DNA of 64,000 bases, taken from Undibacterium sp. KW1. Its GTDB lineage: Bacteria; Pseudomonadota; Gammaproteobacteria; Burkholderiales; Burkholderiaceae_D. Of this stretch, positions 1 to 8,433 are shown piece by piece. How positions within the stretch are numbered: position 1 is the stretch's first letter; each line of letters begins with the position of its first letter. The position numbers were made by a program, and so were the translations under genes. The stretch covers positions 4,898,001 through 4,962,000 of the forward strand of contig NZ_AP018439.1 of NCBI RefSeq assembly GCF_009937955.1, in the 5' to 3' direction. Below the pieces are notes generated by a model. The model was not told the origin of the DNA. It ran no database searches and was given only the letters and a program-made list of their open reading frames with translations.

Positions 1-123
1 GCCTGACTGTTCTTCCGGATTCAAACCGGCACTCAAAATTTGCTGTCTGTGTACGCTATCGTACCGATCACTTTCATTGCGGCGCACATACTGGAGGCTC
101 CAATTCTTATGAAGGAAAAGATC

Positions 124-540
124 ATGATTGATATTAATTCCAACATTTACGATACGGGCCCGGGTAACAATGATCACAAGGGGCCTGGCCCTGAGCTCAT
201 GGGCGCACGCACGCTGACAGGTGACAATGTCGTCAACCATGCTGACGAATACCTGGGTGAAGTCAAAGAGATCATGCTGGACATGCAAGCCGGGAGGATA
301 GCCTATGTGGTCGTCGCCCACGGTGGCTTGCTGGGCATAGGCGAAAAACTGTTTGCCATCCCCTGGACAGCGCTGACACTGGATACAGTCAATAAACGCT
401 TCATCCTGAATATAAAAAAAGCCATTTCGACAATGCCCCGGGCTTTGATCCTGAGCAGTGGCCAGACATGGCAGATGAAATTTGGGTGGATTCAGTACAC
501 GCCCATTACGGCACGAAAACATGAAGCAGTAATCAGCTAA
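124..540 (+). CDS. PRC-barrel domain protein, C-terminus frameshifted
   Basis: Small soluble protein with a PRC-barrel fold (GARTLTGDNVVN to FILNIKK), a family found in stress and envelope-associated proteins; no specific role can be assigned. I place the start at 124 because AAGGAA lies seven bases upstream. After the barrel, the frame runs into 41 residues that look like nothing known. The -1 frame instead encodes GFDPEQWPDMADEIWVDSVH and ends at 524, which is the tail expected for this family. The switch falls on the seven-A run at 414-420 (ATA AAA AAA G). So either one A was lost, by mutation or sequencing error, or the ribosome or polymerase slips there. The family call is fairly sure; the true C-terminus is not. 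Confidence 0.75.
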   Translation: MIDINSNIYDTGPGNNDHKGPGPELMGARTLTGDNVVNHADEYLGEVKEIMLDMQAGRIAYVVVAHGGLLGIGEKLFAIPWTALTLDTVNKRFILNIKKAISTMPRALILSSGQTWQMKFGWIQYTPITARKHEAVIS

Positions 541-594
541 GCCTTAACCAAGCATCAACTGAGCATCAGCAAAACAAGAGAACAGGAGAAAGAC

Positions 595-789
595 ATGGAC
601 TACACAGAAATGCAGTTTGCCTTCAAGGTATATGAAAAAGCCCTCAACAAACGCAGCCGTCATTTGATACGGACGCCAGAATCTGTACGTGAAGCGGAAG
701 AAGCAAAATACACTTTGCAAATGGCGGTCAATGATGTGCTGGCTGAAACGCGTGAAGTAGCGACGATGATCAGGACCAGCCCGTATTGA
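595..789 (+). CDS. small hypothetical protein (64 aa)
   Basis: Encodes a 64-residue, charged, probably helical soluble protein with no family I recognise. It has no signal peptide and no membrane segment. An AGGAG ribosome binding site sits about eight bases before the ATG, and a hairpin terminator follows at 844-873, so it looks like a genuine short gene. It lies just downstream of the PRC-barrel gene in the same direction and may be co-transcribed with it. Confidence 0.6.
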   Translation: MDYTEMQFAFKVYEKALNKRSRHLIRTPESVREAEEAKYTLQMAVNDVLAETREVATMIRTSPY

Positions 790-843
790 TGGCAGCAATG
801 CCATCTGCAATCGTGCAATACTGCAATGGCAGTCTTTAAACAT

Positions 844-873
844 AGCAGCTCTTAAAAGGGCTGCTATTTTTTT
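844..873 (+). terminator. rho-independent terminator
   Basis: AGCAGC (844-849) pairs with GCTGCT (860-865) and is followed by seven T (867-873). It ends the transcript of the small gene at 595-789 and overlaps the 3' end of the convergent asmA-like gene. Confidence 0.7.
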
Positions 874-2954
874 GCCGTTTTCAACAAGCTGCCACAGCCA
901 CTGGTCTGATCCGGCCCGGTACTCACCAGTGGCAAGAGTGCGGCAAATGGCGTCAGCAGGGCCAGGCCTATGGCACCACCGGCACGCAGGGCCATCACAC
1001 CTTTATCGACTGAGACCTGAGGATGCAAAAAAGTGCCGCGTACATACAAAGGGGCACGCAGGGAGAAGACACGCAAGCCTTTGCTATTGGGCTTGATGGT
1101 CAGGTTCAGGTCCTCCTTTTGCATATTGATACTGCCACTGATGTCTATCAGTGCTTCGTCAGTATCAACCAGGAAACTGCGGGCATTCATTTGGCCATCT
1201 TTTACGGCAAAATCTGCGAGCATGCAATTGAGTTTGACCTGTTTATCACCAGACAGTCGGGTCAGGATGACGTTGCCTATGTTCAGGCCCATTTCTTCCA
1301 GCAAGAGCTTGCTGACCGTGCCACGGTCTATCATGCTGCTGAGCTCGCCATTCGATGTTCCCAGCAGACCGGCGACAGAATTGCCGGTCGCGGTCAGGTT
1401 GCCGTCGGCATTGATCTCGCCGACTGTCAGCTTTGATGCGGCCAGTGTCGGGATGAATTTTTGCAATTGTATATGCCGCGCAACAAGCCGCATTTTTGCC
1501 CGTATGGCATGCGCCTGTGTCTCTTCATCGCCCTGCTCGCTTGGCTTGTTCTTGTTGCCGCCACTGCCGTCGAGGGTGATATGCGCCTGCAATTGCCCGC
1601 CTGCAAGTTCAAAACTCAGAGGCAGCATGCTGATGACACCATCTTTCATGATCAGCCTGGTTTGCAGCTTGTGTATGGGCAGCACTTTTTCACGTATCAG
1701 TTTGGTGGCGCTCAGGTTCACGTCTGCATCAATGCTGCGCCAGCGCTCAGTACGAAAATTTTCTACTGGCAGGAGTTTATCACCCGGTTGTACTGCAGCC
1801 ATGCCACGTTTGAGTTTGTTGGCATTGGAATCAGCACCGACCAGTGGCGCCAGGTCGGCGGATTGCAGTACCTCTGAACTCATATTCCCTTGCAACAGTG
1901 GGCGCAGCTTGTCTGCCTTTCTGGTCTGGTAACCGAGGCTGCCAGCGAGATCACTGGAACCTACCTTGCCTGTGAACTTTTCATATTTCCAGTGATTATC
2001 TATCTTGCCAAGGGTGGCACTGAGATGGCCAGCAGTGCTGTATGCCGGGGTCTCAGGCAAGACTATGCCAGTCAATGGATACAGCCTTGCCATGCTGTTG
2101 CCCGAGATTTGTAATTGCATATTGACTGCAGCCAGTTCGCTGGGCTTGGTAACGCTGCCTTCAACACTGACCCTGGTTTGCCCCATTTGCAACTGCGCCA
2201 TGATGGGGAAAGGCTGGGTCTGGTGCTGTAAGCTCAGGATGGCCCCGGCCTTGCCGTTGCCAGTGACGGCTTCACCGTGTAGCTTGCCCTTGAGCTTCCA
2301 GTTGATGCCGTAATTGGCCTCCGTCGTCAGGCTTTCTATATCGGCGACGACATCGGCATGGCGTATGGCATCGACATAATGCACTTTGCCCTGGCTGAGT
2401 ACCAGCCTGCGTAGTTCCAGCCGCCACGGAGATGCATTGCTGCTTTTCCTGAAGGTCCAGTTATTGCTGCCATCGGCAAAACGTTGCAGGGACAGGCTGC
2501 TGTCATGGAAGCGCAGCAGGGGTATCTCAAGTCGTTTGTCCAGCAAGGCCAGCGGATTCAGGGAAAACGAGACTTCATTGATCTGTGCCATGTCTTCTGC
2601 CGGCGCGGCGGCAGATTTTGCAGATGCGGCAGATTGCCTGGCTGGCGGCGCTCCAGTCAGACTATCCGGCGGCTGGCCAATATGGATATCTTGTGCCAGC
2701 AGATGTGGCCAGGGTATCTTGCCGCGCCAGCCAGTCGCGTTTTCCGGCCCGCTGAGCTGCTTTTCCCAACTGAGTGCAAGGTTGCCACGTATGCTGAAGG
2801 GCCGCCCCAGTGCTTCGCTGGTGCGCTCATTGAGCCAGGGCCTGGCACGGTTCCAGTCCATATTGAGCAGGATCACCACAGCAACGGTCAGCAGCACGAT
2901 GATGCCGGACAGTAGCCAGAGGCTGATACGCAATATTTTATTGTTGAGTGTCAT
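864..2954 (-). CDS. AsmA family protein
   Basis: A 696-residue inner-membrane-anchored protein of the AsmA family, whose members are implicated in phospholipid transport and outer-membrane homeostasis. One N-terminal membrane segment (about residues 9-31) is followed by the typical AsmA start (NMDWNRARPWLNERTSEALGR). A long periplasmic beta-rich region leads to a C-terminal AsmA domain (GELSSMIDRGTVSKLLLEEMG; VSVDKGVMALRAGGAIGLALL). The length is usual for the family. It is transcribed away from the ferritin-like gene and is not in an obvious operon. Family assignment is secure; the exact substrate is unknown. Confidence 0.88.
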   Translation of the reverse strand: MTLNNKILRISLWLLSGIIVLLTVAVVILLNMDWNRARPWLNERTSEALGRPFSIRGNLALSWEKQLSGPENATGWRGKIPWPHLLAQDIHIGQPPDSLTGAPPARQSAASAKSAAAPAEDMAQINEVSFSLNPLALLDKRLEIPLLRFHDSSLSLQRFADGSNNWTFRKSSNASPWRLELRRLVLSQGKVHYVDAIRHADVVADIESLTTEANYGINWKLKGKLHGEAVTGNGKAGAILSLQHQTQPFPIMAQLQMGQTRVSVEGSVTKPSELAAVNMQLQISGNSMARLYPLTGIVLPETPAYSTAGHLSATLGKIDNHWKYEKFTGKVGSSDLAGSLGYQTRKADKLRPLLQGNMSSEVLQSADLAPLVGADSNANKLKRGMAAVQPGDKLLPVENFRTERWRSIDADVNLSATKLIREKVLPIHKLQTRLIMKDGVISMLPLSFELAGGQLQAHITLDGSGGNKNKPSEQGDEETQAHAIRAKMRLVARHIQLQKFIPTLAASKLTVGEINADGNLTATGNSVAGLLGTSNGELSSMIDRGTVSKLLLEEMGLNIGNVILTRLSGDKQVKLNCMLADFAVKDGQMNARSFLVDTDEALIDISGSINMQKEDLNLTIKPNSKGLRVFSLRAPLYVRGTFLHPQVSVDKGVMALRAGGAIGLALLTPFAALLPLVSTGPDQTSGCGSLLKTAKK

Positions 2955-3114
2955 GGATCATCTTCTTTTTCGCCAGCCTACAGGCTAACGCAAAACTATA
3001 TAGCTCTATGTACGGCAGCGTACTGACCTTATTTTTGGTGAGGGATATAAAGGAGCCTGGACGAAAAAAATCGTCCGTCTGAATTCTCTCTCTTAATTTA
3101 ACCGGAATCTCATC

Positions 3115-3651
3115 ATGCATGAAGTCAATAGCAATCTCCGCAATGGCATGGACACTGCTGCCATCCGCGAAGCAGCCAAAAATCTTGATGACGGTGCAGT
3201 CACTGCAGGTTATCAAGGCAATCGTGAAGAAGTCATCGCCATGCTTAATGGCGCACTGGCTACGGAGCTGGTGTGCGTCTTGCGATACAAACGTCATTAT
3301 TACACTGTTTCAGGCGTGCACAATGGCCCTATCAAGGCAGAATTTCTGGAGCATGCAGTTGAAGAACAGGCGCACGCTGATTTGCTGGCAGAACGCATCG
3401 TCCAGCTCAATGGCAAACCCGACTTTAACCCCGCCACACTGACTGAACGCAGTCATGCTGAATATGATGATGCCGAAGATGTGCGTGCGATGCTCAAAGC
3501 TAATCTGATTGCTGAACGGGTCGCCATAGAATCATACCGTCAGATGCTGGCAAAAATCGGCGACAGTGATCCAACCACGCGGCACATGCTGGTCGGGATC
3601 ATGGCTAAAGAAGAAGAACATGCGGATGACATGAGAGATTTGCTGGCTTGA
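3115..3651 (+). CDS. ferritin-like / bacterioferritin-type protein
   Basis: A 178-residue four-helix ferritin-like protein. Ligands for a di-iron centre are visible: Glu51, an ExxH motif at Glu84-His87, Glu134 and a second ExxH at Glu166-His169. The family stores or oxidises iron and protects against oxidative stress. The N-terminal 30 residues (NLRNGMDTAAIREAAKNLDD) are an extension before the bundle. It precedes a DUF883 gene in the same direction, which fits a stress-response setting. It could be bacterioferritin-like or Dps-like; the two ExxH motifs favour the former. Confidence 0.82.
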   Translation: MHEVNSNLRNGMDTAAIREAAKNLDDGAVTAGYQGNREEVIAMLNGALATELVCVLRYKRHYYTVSGVHNGPIKAEFLEHAVEEQAHADLLAERIVQLNGKPDFNPATLTERSHAEYDDAEDVRAMLKANLIAERVAIESYRQMLAKIGDSDPTTRHMLVGIMAKEEEHADDMRDLLA

Positions 3652-3738
3652 GAACCAAGGCAACACCAAGGCCGCAAGCAGTTTCAACGACCGTTTCAAC
3701 AATTGCAGCGCCCACCCCCACACTGAAAGGTATGCATC

Positions 3739-4041
3739 ATGCTCGAATCTGATTTTAAATCTGTCAACAAAGACATCAAAGTATTACTCAAGGATGCTCA
3801 GGCATTGCTGACCGCTGCAGCATCCCTCACCGGCGAAAAAGCCGATGAAATGCGCGCACGCGGGATGAAGATGATAGACTCAGCCATGCAAAAGACGCAC
3901 GACGCTCAGGCATCCGTGCTCGCCACCGGCAAGCAGGTGGCTGAATCTACCGATACTTACGTCAAGGATCATCCCTGGAGTACCCTGGGAGCAGCAGCCA
4001 CAGTGGGTTTGCTGGTTGGCTTGCTGTGCTGCCGTAAATAG
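3739..4041 (+). CDS. DUF883 (ElaB/YqjD-type) membrane-anchored protein
   Basis: A 100-residue protein with an amphipathic helical N-terminal part and a C-terminal membrane anchor (DHPWSTLGAAATVGLLVGLLCCRK). That layout is typical of ElaB/YqjD proteins, which are inner-membrane proteins that can bind ribosomes and are made in stationary phase. An AAAGG site lies upstream of the ATG, and a strong hairpin terminator follows at 4099-4132. The gene lies 88 bp after the ferritin-like gene and may be co-expressed with it. Confidence 0.82.
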   Translation: MLESDFKSVNKDIKVLLKDAQALLTAAASLTGEKADEMRARGMKMIDSAMQKTHDAQASVLATGKQVAESTDTYVKDHPWSTLGAAATVGLLVGLLCCRK

Positions 4042-4098
4042 CAGGCTATCGTAACAAGCCATACAGGCTTGCTACAACAGTAAGGTCAAGAAAGCAGA

Positions 4099-4132
4099 AG
4101 CAGCCCTGTTCCAGTATCAGGGCTGCTTTTTT
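4099..4132 (+). terminator. rho-independent terminator
   Basis: AGCAGCCCTG (4099-4108) pairs with CAGGGCTGCT (4118-4127), loop of nine, followed by a T run to 4132. It terminates the DUF883 transcript. The last codons of the convergent lipoprotein gene lie inside the hairpin. Confidence 0.85.
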
Positions 4133-4758
4133 CTTGCCTGCGCTGCCAGCGTAATCTGCTCTACACAAAATACCCTCAGTTGCTGCAAGACCTGGGCTAC
4201 CGCCTGATTGCTGGCGAGCACGCCGCCATAGGCATCTTCACTCGCAGTGGGAATACTGATGCTGAATTCACGCCAGGACATGACCTGCTGAGTCTGGCGG
4301 TCCGACAAATGGGCGCGCAGCTTGAACTGAACATGGCTGGGCTTGCTGCTGAAGTCTTGTTGCAGGCTCAACAGCTCCAGGTCCAGACGGTAAGTTGTCA
4401 GCGTCGCATTGGGTGCTTGCAGAACAGCCTTGAACATGCCGGTCGATTCCAGCGCCGTTGCCACCAGCGGCATGAGCATTGCAGCGGGCGGTTTTTGCCA
4501 CTGGCTTTGCTGGAATTCTTCTACCTGATACGGCTGGCGTGTATAAAGCATGCGACCGGTGTCAAAACCGGCAGCCGCGCGGATATTGCCAACCAGGATA
4601 CTGGCCGTGACATTGGCGGGTGCGACTGAGCTGCCGGGTGCGGTGGCCTCCAGTCTATAGACGGCCATGGGAGCCACATTGGCAGGCTGCAGGGCGGAGC
4701 AGCCAGTCAGGGCGATTGCCATCACGGAGACAAAACTGCTTGTGGTTAAGTGTTTCAT
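4117..4758 (-). CDS. MCE-transporter auxiliary lipoprotein (PqiC-like)
   Basis: A 213-residue lipoprotein with a signal peptide and lipobox ending LTGC (Cys20). The rest matches the ABC-type transport auxiliary component family, whose PqiC/YmbA members sit in the outer membrane and partner MCE proteins. It is the last gene of a four-gene unit (permease, ATPase, MCE protein, lipoprotein), 18 bp after the MCE gene. Together these would move lipids or hydrophobic compounds between membranes. Assignment rests on context as well as sequence. Confidence 0.82.
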   Translation of the reverse strand: MKHLTTSSFVSVMAIALTGCSALQPANVAPMAVYRLEATAPGSSVAPANVTASILVGNIRAAAGFDTGRMLYTRQPYQVEEFQQSQWQKPPAAMLMPLVATALESTGMFKAVLQAPNATLTTYRLDLELLSLQQDFSSKPSHVQFKLRAHLSDRQTQQVMSWREFSISIPTASEDAYGGVLASNQAVAQVLQQLRVFCVEQITLAAQARKKQP

Positions 4759-4776
4759 GGGGTGACTCCTTTAGTT

Positions 4777-5709
4777 TTATTTAGCTTCACCCGGACCTGC
4801 CGGTGGGGTTTGCCGCCCTCTGATCAGGCTGCTGGGATTATGTTCTGTCTGCTCTATGAGACGGGTCATCGAGGCTGACAGGGTCGTCAGCTCTGCCATC
4901 AGCCTCTGCAATTCCGGCAGGGTATCGCTGCTTAACTGGCGCACACCGCCACCGAGCTCGTCTGCAGTTTTCCTGGTGCTGTCGCTGGCCTTGCCTGCCT
5001 TGTCTGCCATGCTGGCGACGGCATCGGCACTCTTACCTATGCGCTGGAACAAGAGATCAATCTTGGCACTGGCCTGGGCAGTGTTGGCGGTGGTGATGGC
5101 GGCATTGCTGATGGCCACGCGCATGGCATCTTTTTGCGAGGCCAGTGTATCCATGACAGTCGAGGTATCACGCAAAATCTTGCCAAAGGCAGCGCGGTTT
5201 TCATCATTCAGTATTGCGTTAACGTTGGCGGCTGTACGGTCGAGATTGGCCAGCACGGCACTCAGTACATTCTCCAGTCTGGCACTCAGGGACGGCTTGG
5301 TGGGTATCTGTGGATAAGCCTGGCCTTCCCTGGCCTGCAATAATGACGCTGCCGGTGAGCCACCGCTCAACTCGACATAGGCAATACCGGTCAGGCCCTG
5401 GGTCTTGAGAACAGCCAGGGTATCAGTCTTGATGGGTGTACCTGCAGCGATGGCGAACACCAGTTGCACTTGCTGGGGATTGGCAGGGTCAAGGCTGATA
5501 GTGCGCACCTTGCCGACATTCACGCCCTGGTATTTGACAGGCGCATCGAGGTTCAGGCCCGCCACCGACTCATTGACGATGGATTGATACAAGACAGTCT
5601 GCTGGCGTTTTCCCAAACCGACGGAAAGCCACAATACCGCGGCCACCAGCAGCGCGCCCAATGCCAGCACAAAGGCACCGACAGCGGCATAATTTACTTT
5701 GGTTTCCAT
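4777..5709 (-). CDS. MlaD/MCE family periplasmic protein
   Basis: A 310-residue protein with one N-terminal membrane anchor (residues about 8-30), an MCE domain (VAGLNLDAPVKYQGVNVGKV through GLTGIAYVEL), then a long helical stretch rich in Ala, Thr and Ser. MCE proteins form hexameric rings that pass lipids across the periplasm. The start overlaps the end of the ATPase gene by 16 bases, indicating translational coupling. It is about twice the length of E. coli MlaD, as in the longer MCE subfamily with C-terminal helices. Confidence 0.9.
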   Translation of the reverse strand: METKVNYAAVGAFVLALGALLVAAVLWLSVGLGKRQQTVLYQSIVNESVAGLNLDAPVKYQGVNVGKVRTISLDPANPQQVQLVFAIAAGTPIKTDTLAVLKTQGLTGIAYVELSGGSPAASLLQAREGQAYPQIPTKPSLSARLENVLSAVLANLDRTAANVNAILNDENRAAFGKILRDTSTVMDTLASQKDAMRVAISNAAITTANTAQASAKIDLLFQRIGKSADAVASMADKAGKASDSTRKTADELGGGVRQLSSDTLPELQRLMAELTTLSASMTRLIEQTEHNPSSLIRGRQTPPAGPGEAK

Positions 5710-6584
5710 GGGGTTTCCTGTGCGCTCTTGTGTACGCTGTTGTGATCATTCTTTTGTTCGTTCCTGAATTCAATGTCGCGTGCCTGTTGCGCCTGTTGCT
5801 GTGCAGCCCTGCCACGTGCACCATCAAAATAATCGCGGATGACGGGATGCTGCAGTTGCGATAATTCTTCCATGCTGCCCACTGCCAGCACCTTGCCCTC
5901 ACCCAGTACCGCCACCCTGTGTGTGACTTGCCATAGCAGGTCAAGATCATGGGTGATCATGACAATGGTAGGCTGGTACAGCTCGTGCAAATGACGCAGC
6001 AGGTTATCGAGCCCACCGGCGCTGGCCGGGTCCAGCCCGGCAGTCGGCTCATCAAGAAACAATAGCTCAGGGTCCAGCGCCAGTGCCCTGGCCAGTGCCG
6101 CCCGCTTCAACATGCCGCCACTCAGCTCTGCCGGATAAAGGCCCGCAGCTTCGGGCTTGAGGCCGCTTAGTGCGAGCTTGAGTGCGGCGATATCATTGAT
6201 GCTCTTATCATCCAGCTCACTGTGCTCACGCAAGGGCAGGCCTATGTTCTCTGTGACAGTCAGGGTGCCAAACAGGCCGCCTTTCTGGAACATCACGCCG
6301 CAGCGCTGCCGTAAAGAGCTGGCTTGCTCATCGCTGATATCAGCCAGGTCCATGCCCAGCACTTTGACCGTGCCTGAGTCTGGTGTATGCAACAAGATCA
6401 TCTCGCGCAGCAAGGTCGATTTACCAGAACCGCTACCGCCAACAATTGCGAATATCTCGCCACGGCGTATCTGCAAGTCCAGGCCTTCATGCACGATCTT
6501 GTCACCAAATCGGGTGCAGACTTGCTGCATGTCTATGGCGTAGTCATACGCTTGCGTCGGGCTTGTGGGCTGGTTTGTACTCAT
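5694..6584 (-). CDS. ABC transporter ATP-binding protein (MlaF-like)
   Basis: A 296-residue ATPase subunit. Walker A GGSGSGKST lies at residues 49-57, the signature LSGGMLKRAALARAL near 144-158 and Walker B LLFLDEPTAGLDP shortly after. The sequence class matches MlaF, which powers MCE lipid transport from the inner membrane. Its start codon overlaps the permease stop as TAATG, and its 3' end overlaps the MCE gene. The C-terminus is unusually rich in Gln, Lys and Asn beyond the ATPase fold. Confidence 0.92.
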   Translation of the reverse strand: MSTNQPTSPTQAYDYAIDMQQVCTRFGDKIVHEGLDLQIRRGEIFAIVGGSGSGKSTLLREMILLHTPDSGTVKVLGMDLADISDEQASSLRQRCGVMFQKGGLFGTLTVTENIGLPLREHSELDDKSINDIAALKLALSGLKPEAAGLYPAELSGGMLKRAALARALALDPELLFLDEPTAGLDPASAGGLDNLLRHLHELYQPTIVMITHDLDLLWQVTHRVAVLGEGKVLAVGSMEELSQLQHPVIRDYFDGARGRAAQQQAQQARDIEFRNEQKNDHNSVHKSAQETPWKPK

Positions 6585-7777
6585 TAAAGTCCCAGCAAAT
6601 TAAAGATGACGGAAAATACCGCGTCGAGCACGATGACGATAAAGATCGCCTGCACCACACTGCGGGTAGTCTGGCGACCGACGCTGTCGGCATTACCTCT
6701 GGTGCGGAAGCCCTGGTAGCAGCCGATGATGACGATCACCGCGGCAAACACCAGTGATTTACCCAAGCCGATGAGCAGGGTCTTGAGCGGGATCTCCGTG
6801 GCAAAGCGATCAACAAATTCATGCATGCCCACATCCAGCTGGCTACTGGCCATCAGCATGCCGCCAATGATGCCGATCAGGTCGGCAAACAGGGTCAGCA
6901 AGGGCAAGGCCAGCATCAGCGCGATGAGCTTGGGCAGCACCAGTAACTCTATGGGTTTGATACCTATGGTTTGCAGGGCATCGATTTCTTCTGTGACGAC
7001 CATGGTGCCTATCTGTGCCGCATAGGCAGAACCAGAGCGGCCAGCAATGATGATGGCCGTGATCAGCGGTGCAAATTCACGCAGCATGGCGTAACCCAGC
7101 AGTTCAACGACAAAGATATTCGCGCCATAATGCTTGAGCTGGTCTGCTCCCTGGTAGGCGATGACGATACCGAGCAAGAATGAAGTGACACCGACTATGG
7201 GTAGCGCTTCAAAACCGGCGATCTGGATATTGTGCAGGATCGTGCGACCACGCCAGCGGCGCGGATGCAGGAACAGGCCCAGCAGGCTGACGGCAGTTTC
7301 CCCTACAAAGCTCAGTAGCGCCAGGTTGTCTTTGAAGATATCGACAGTGGCTTTGCCGGTTCTTGCCAGCACGCCCGGCATTTTTATGTCCGGGACAGCA
7401 TCCTGTGGCAATTCACCCAGCCCATCGAGCATTTGCTGATATTGCGCAGGCCAGCCTTGCATGCTGATCAGCACACCGCTGTCACGCAATTTTTTTAAAC
7501 GTGTTTGCAAGACCCAGGCCGTGATGCTGTCTATCTTTTGAATTTGCTGCCCGTCCAGTTCCAATACCGCTGGATGCCGCATGAGCAGTCCATCTAGCTG
7601 ACGCATGACATTGCCAAGCTGGCAGACTGTCCATGTACCGGAAAATTGCAATACACCAGGCGCAGTTTGCAGTATGCGGGCAGGCATGCGCGCTGGATCA
7701 TTGGCAACCCTGGAGCTGGCAACTTCGCTTGCCACTCTGGTGGCAGATTTGATGGGACTGACAGGAGCAGCAGGCAT
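6584..7777 (-). CDS. MlaE-type ABC permease with N-terminal STAS domain
   Basis: A 397-residue permease of the MlaE/YrbE family. Residues about 45-135 resemble a STAS domain (VCQLGNVMRQLDGLLMRHP; ITAWVLQTRLKKLRDSGVL). The rest is the MlaE membrane domain (GFEALPIVGVTSFLLGIVIA; FAPLITAIIIAGRSGSAYAA). STAS-MlaE fusions are common in proteobacteria, whereas in E. coli the STAS part is a separate protein, MlaB. I choose the ATG at 7777 over a GTG at 7798 because a purine-rich AAAGAA precedes it. It is the first gene of the MCE operon. Confidence 0.88.
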   Translation of the reverse strand: MPAAPVSPIKSATRVASEVASSRVANDPARMPARILQTAPGVLQFSGTWTVCQLGNVMRQLDGLLMRHPAVLELDGQQIQKIDSITAWVLQTRLKKLRDSGVLISMQGWPAQYQQMLDGLGELPQDAVPDIKMPGVLARTGKATVDIFKDNLALLSFVGETAVSLLGLFLHPRRWRGRTILHNIQIAGFEALPIVGVTSFLLGIVIAYQGADQLKHYGANIFVVELLGYAMLREFAPLITAIIIAGRSGSAYAAQIGTMVVTEEIDALQTIGIKPIELLVLPKLIALMLALPLLTLFADLIGIIGGMLMASSQLDVGMHEFVDRFATEIPLKTLLIGLGKSLVFAAVIVIIGCYQGFRTRGNADSVGRQTTRSVVQAIFIVIVLDAVFSVIFNLLGL

Positions 7778-8281
7778 GATGGATTCTTTTATTTGCACAC
7801 GCTCAACAGCTTGCCGTTTAACAGAAACTTAATCTGTGCGCTGGCGTACTCAGAAACTGAGTAAACACAGGAAAACAAGCACTTGCGCAAAACCACTCCA
7901 GCGACCCTTACTGTATTTGCATACATATTTGCATGCGGTATGGGCCACCGTTTGTGCTGGAGTGATCTTGCGTAAGTACTCTTTTCCTGACGTTTCTGGG
8001 TTGGCAGTTTTGCCTTGACTGCATCAGTAAGAATTAACTGACATTATCTTGGTCAATTTCTTCCCTGGCGTCCGTACGCTGGCGAACAGACGCTGGCCGG
8101 CTGCTGCATCACGATGCAAGTGTGCTTCAGGTAAGACCAAGCGTTGCATTGTTGATGCGGATTGTTGAGCGATATGACAATGAGAATAGCTTCAACACGG
8201 TTTGATCACTTATCTGATGCCAGCAATCTTAAACCCTGTGCGCAATCGCTACGCTTGTGCACTTTTACAGGAAGAAAAATC
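7778..8281. other. intergenic region between divergent genes
   Basis: About 500 bases without a supported gene. It must contain promoters for the MCE operon (leftward) and for the small membrane gene at 8282 (rightward). A TTGACT at 8015-8020 is a possible -35 element, but no well-spaced -10 is clear. I see no hairpin or repeat. Confidence 0.35.
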
Positions 8282-8428
8282 ATGCTCTATACCATCGCTG
8301 TCATTTTACTGATCATGTGGCTGCTTGGCATGGTGTCGGCTTACACCATCGGTGGCTTTATCCACATCTTGCTGGTCATCGCCATTGTCATGATACTGGT
8401 TCGTGTCATACGCGGCGAACGACTCTGA
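8282..8428 (+). CDS. Lmo0937-family small membrane protein
   Basis: A 48-residue protein made of two membrane helices (YTIAVILLIMWLLGMVSA and IHILLVIAIVMILVRVI) ending in a basic tail. It matches the widespread Lmo0937 family, whose role is unknown. The ATG at 8282 has AGGAAG six bases upstream; longer versions of this frame lack such a site. Its stop codon TGA is adjacent to the next reading frame, so translation of the YihY-type gene may be coupled to it. Confidence 0.8.
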   Translation: MLYTIAVILLIMWLLGMVSAYTIGGFIHILLVIAIVMILVRVIRGERL

Positions 8429-8433
8429 AGCCT

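Noticed and set aside
1033..1932. 299-codon plus-strand frame inside the AsmA-like gene
   Set aside because: Antisense shadow of a well supported family protein.
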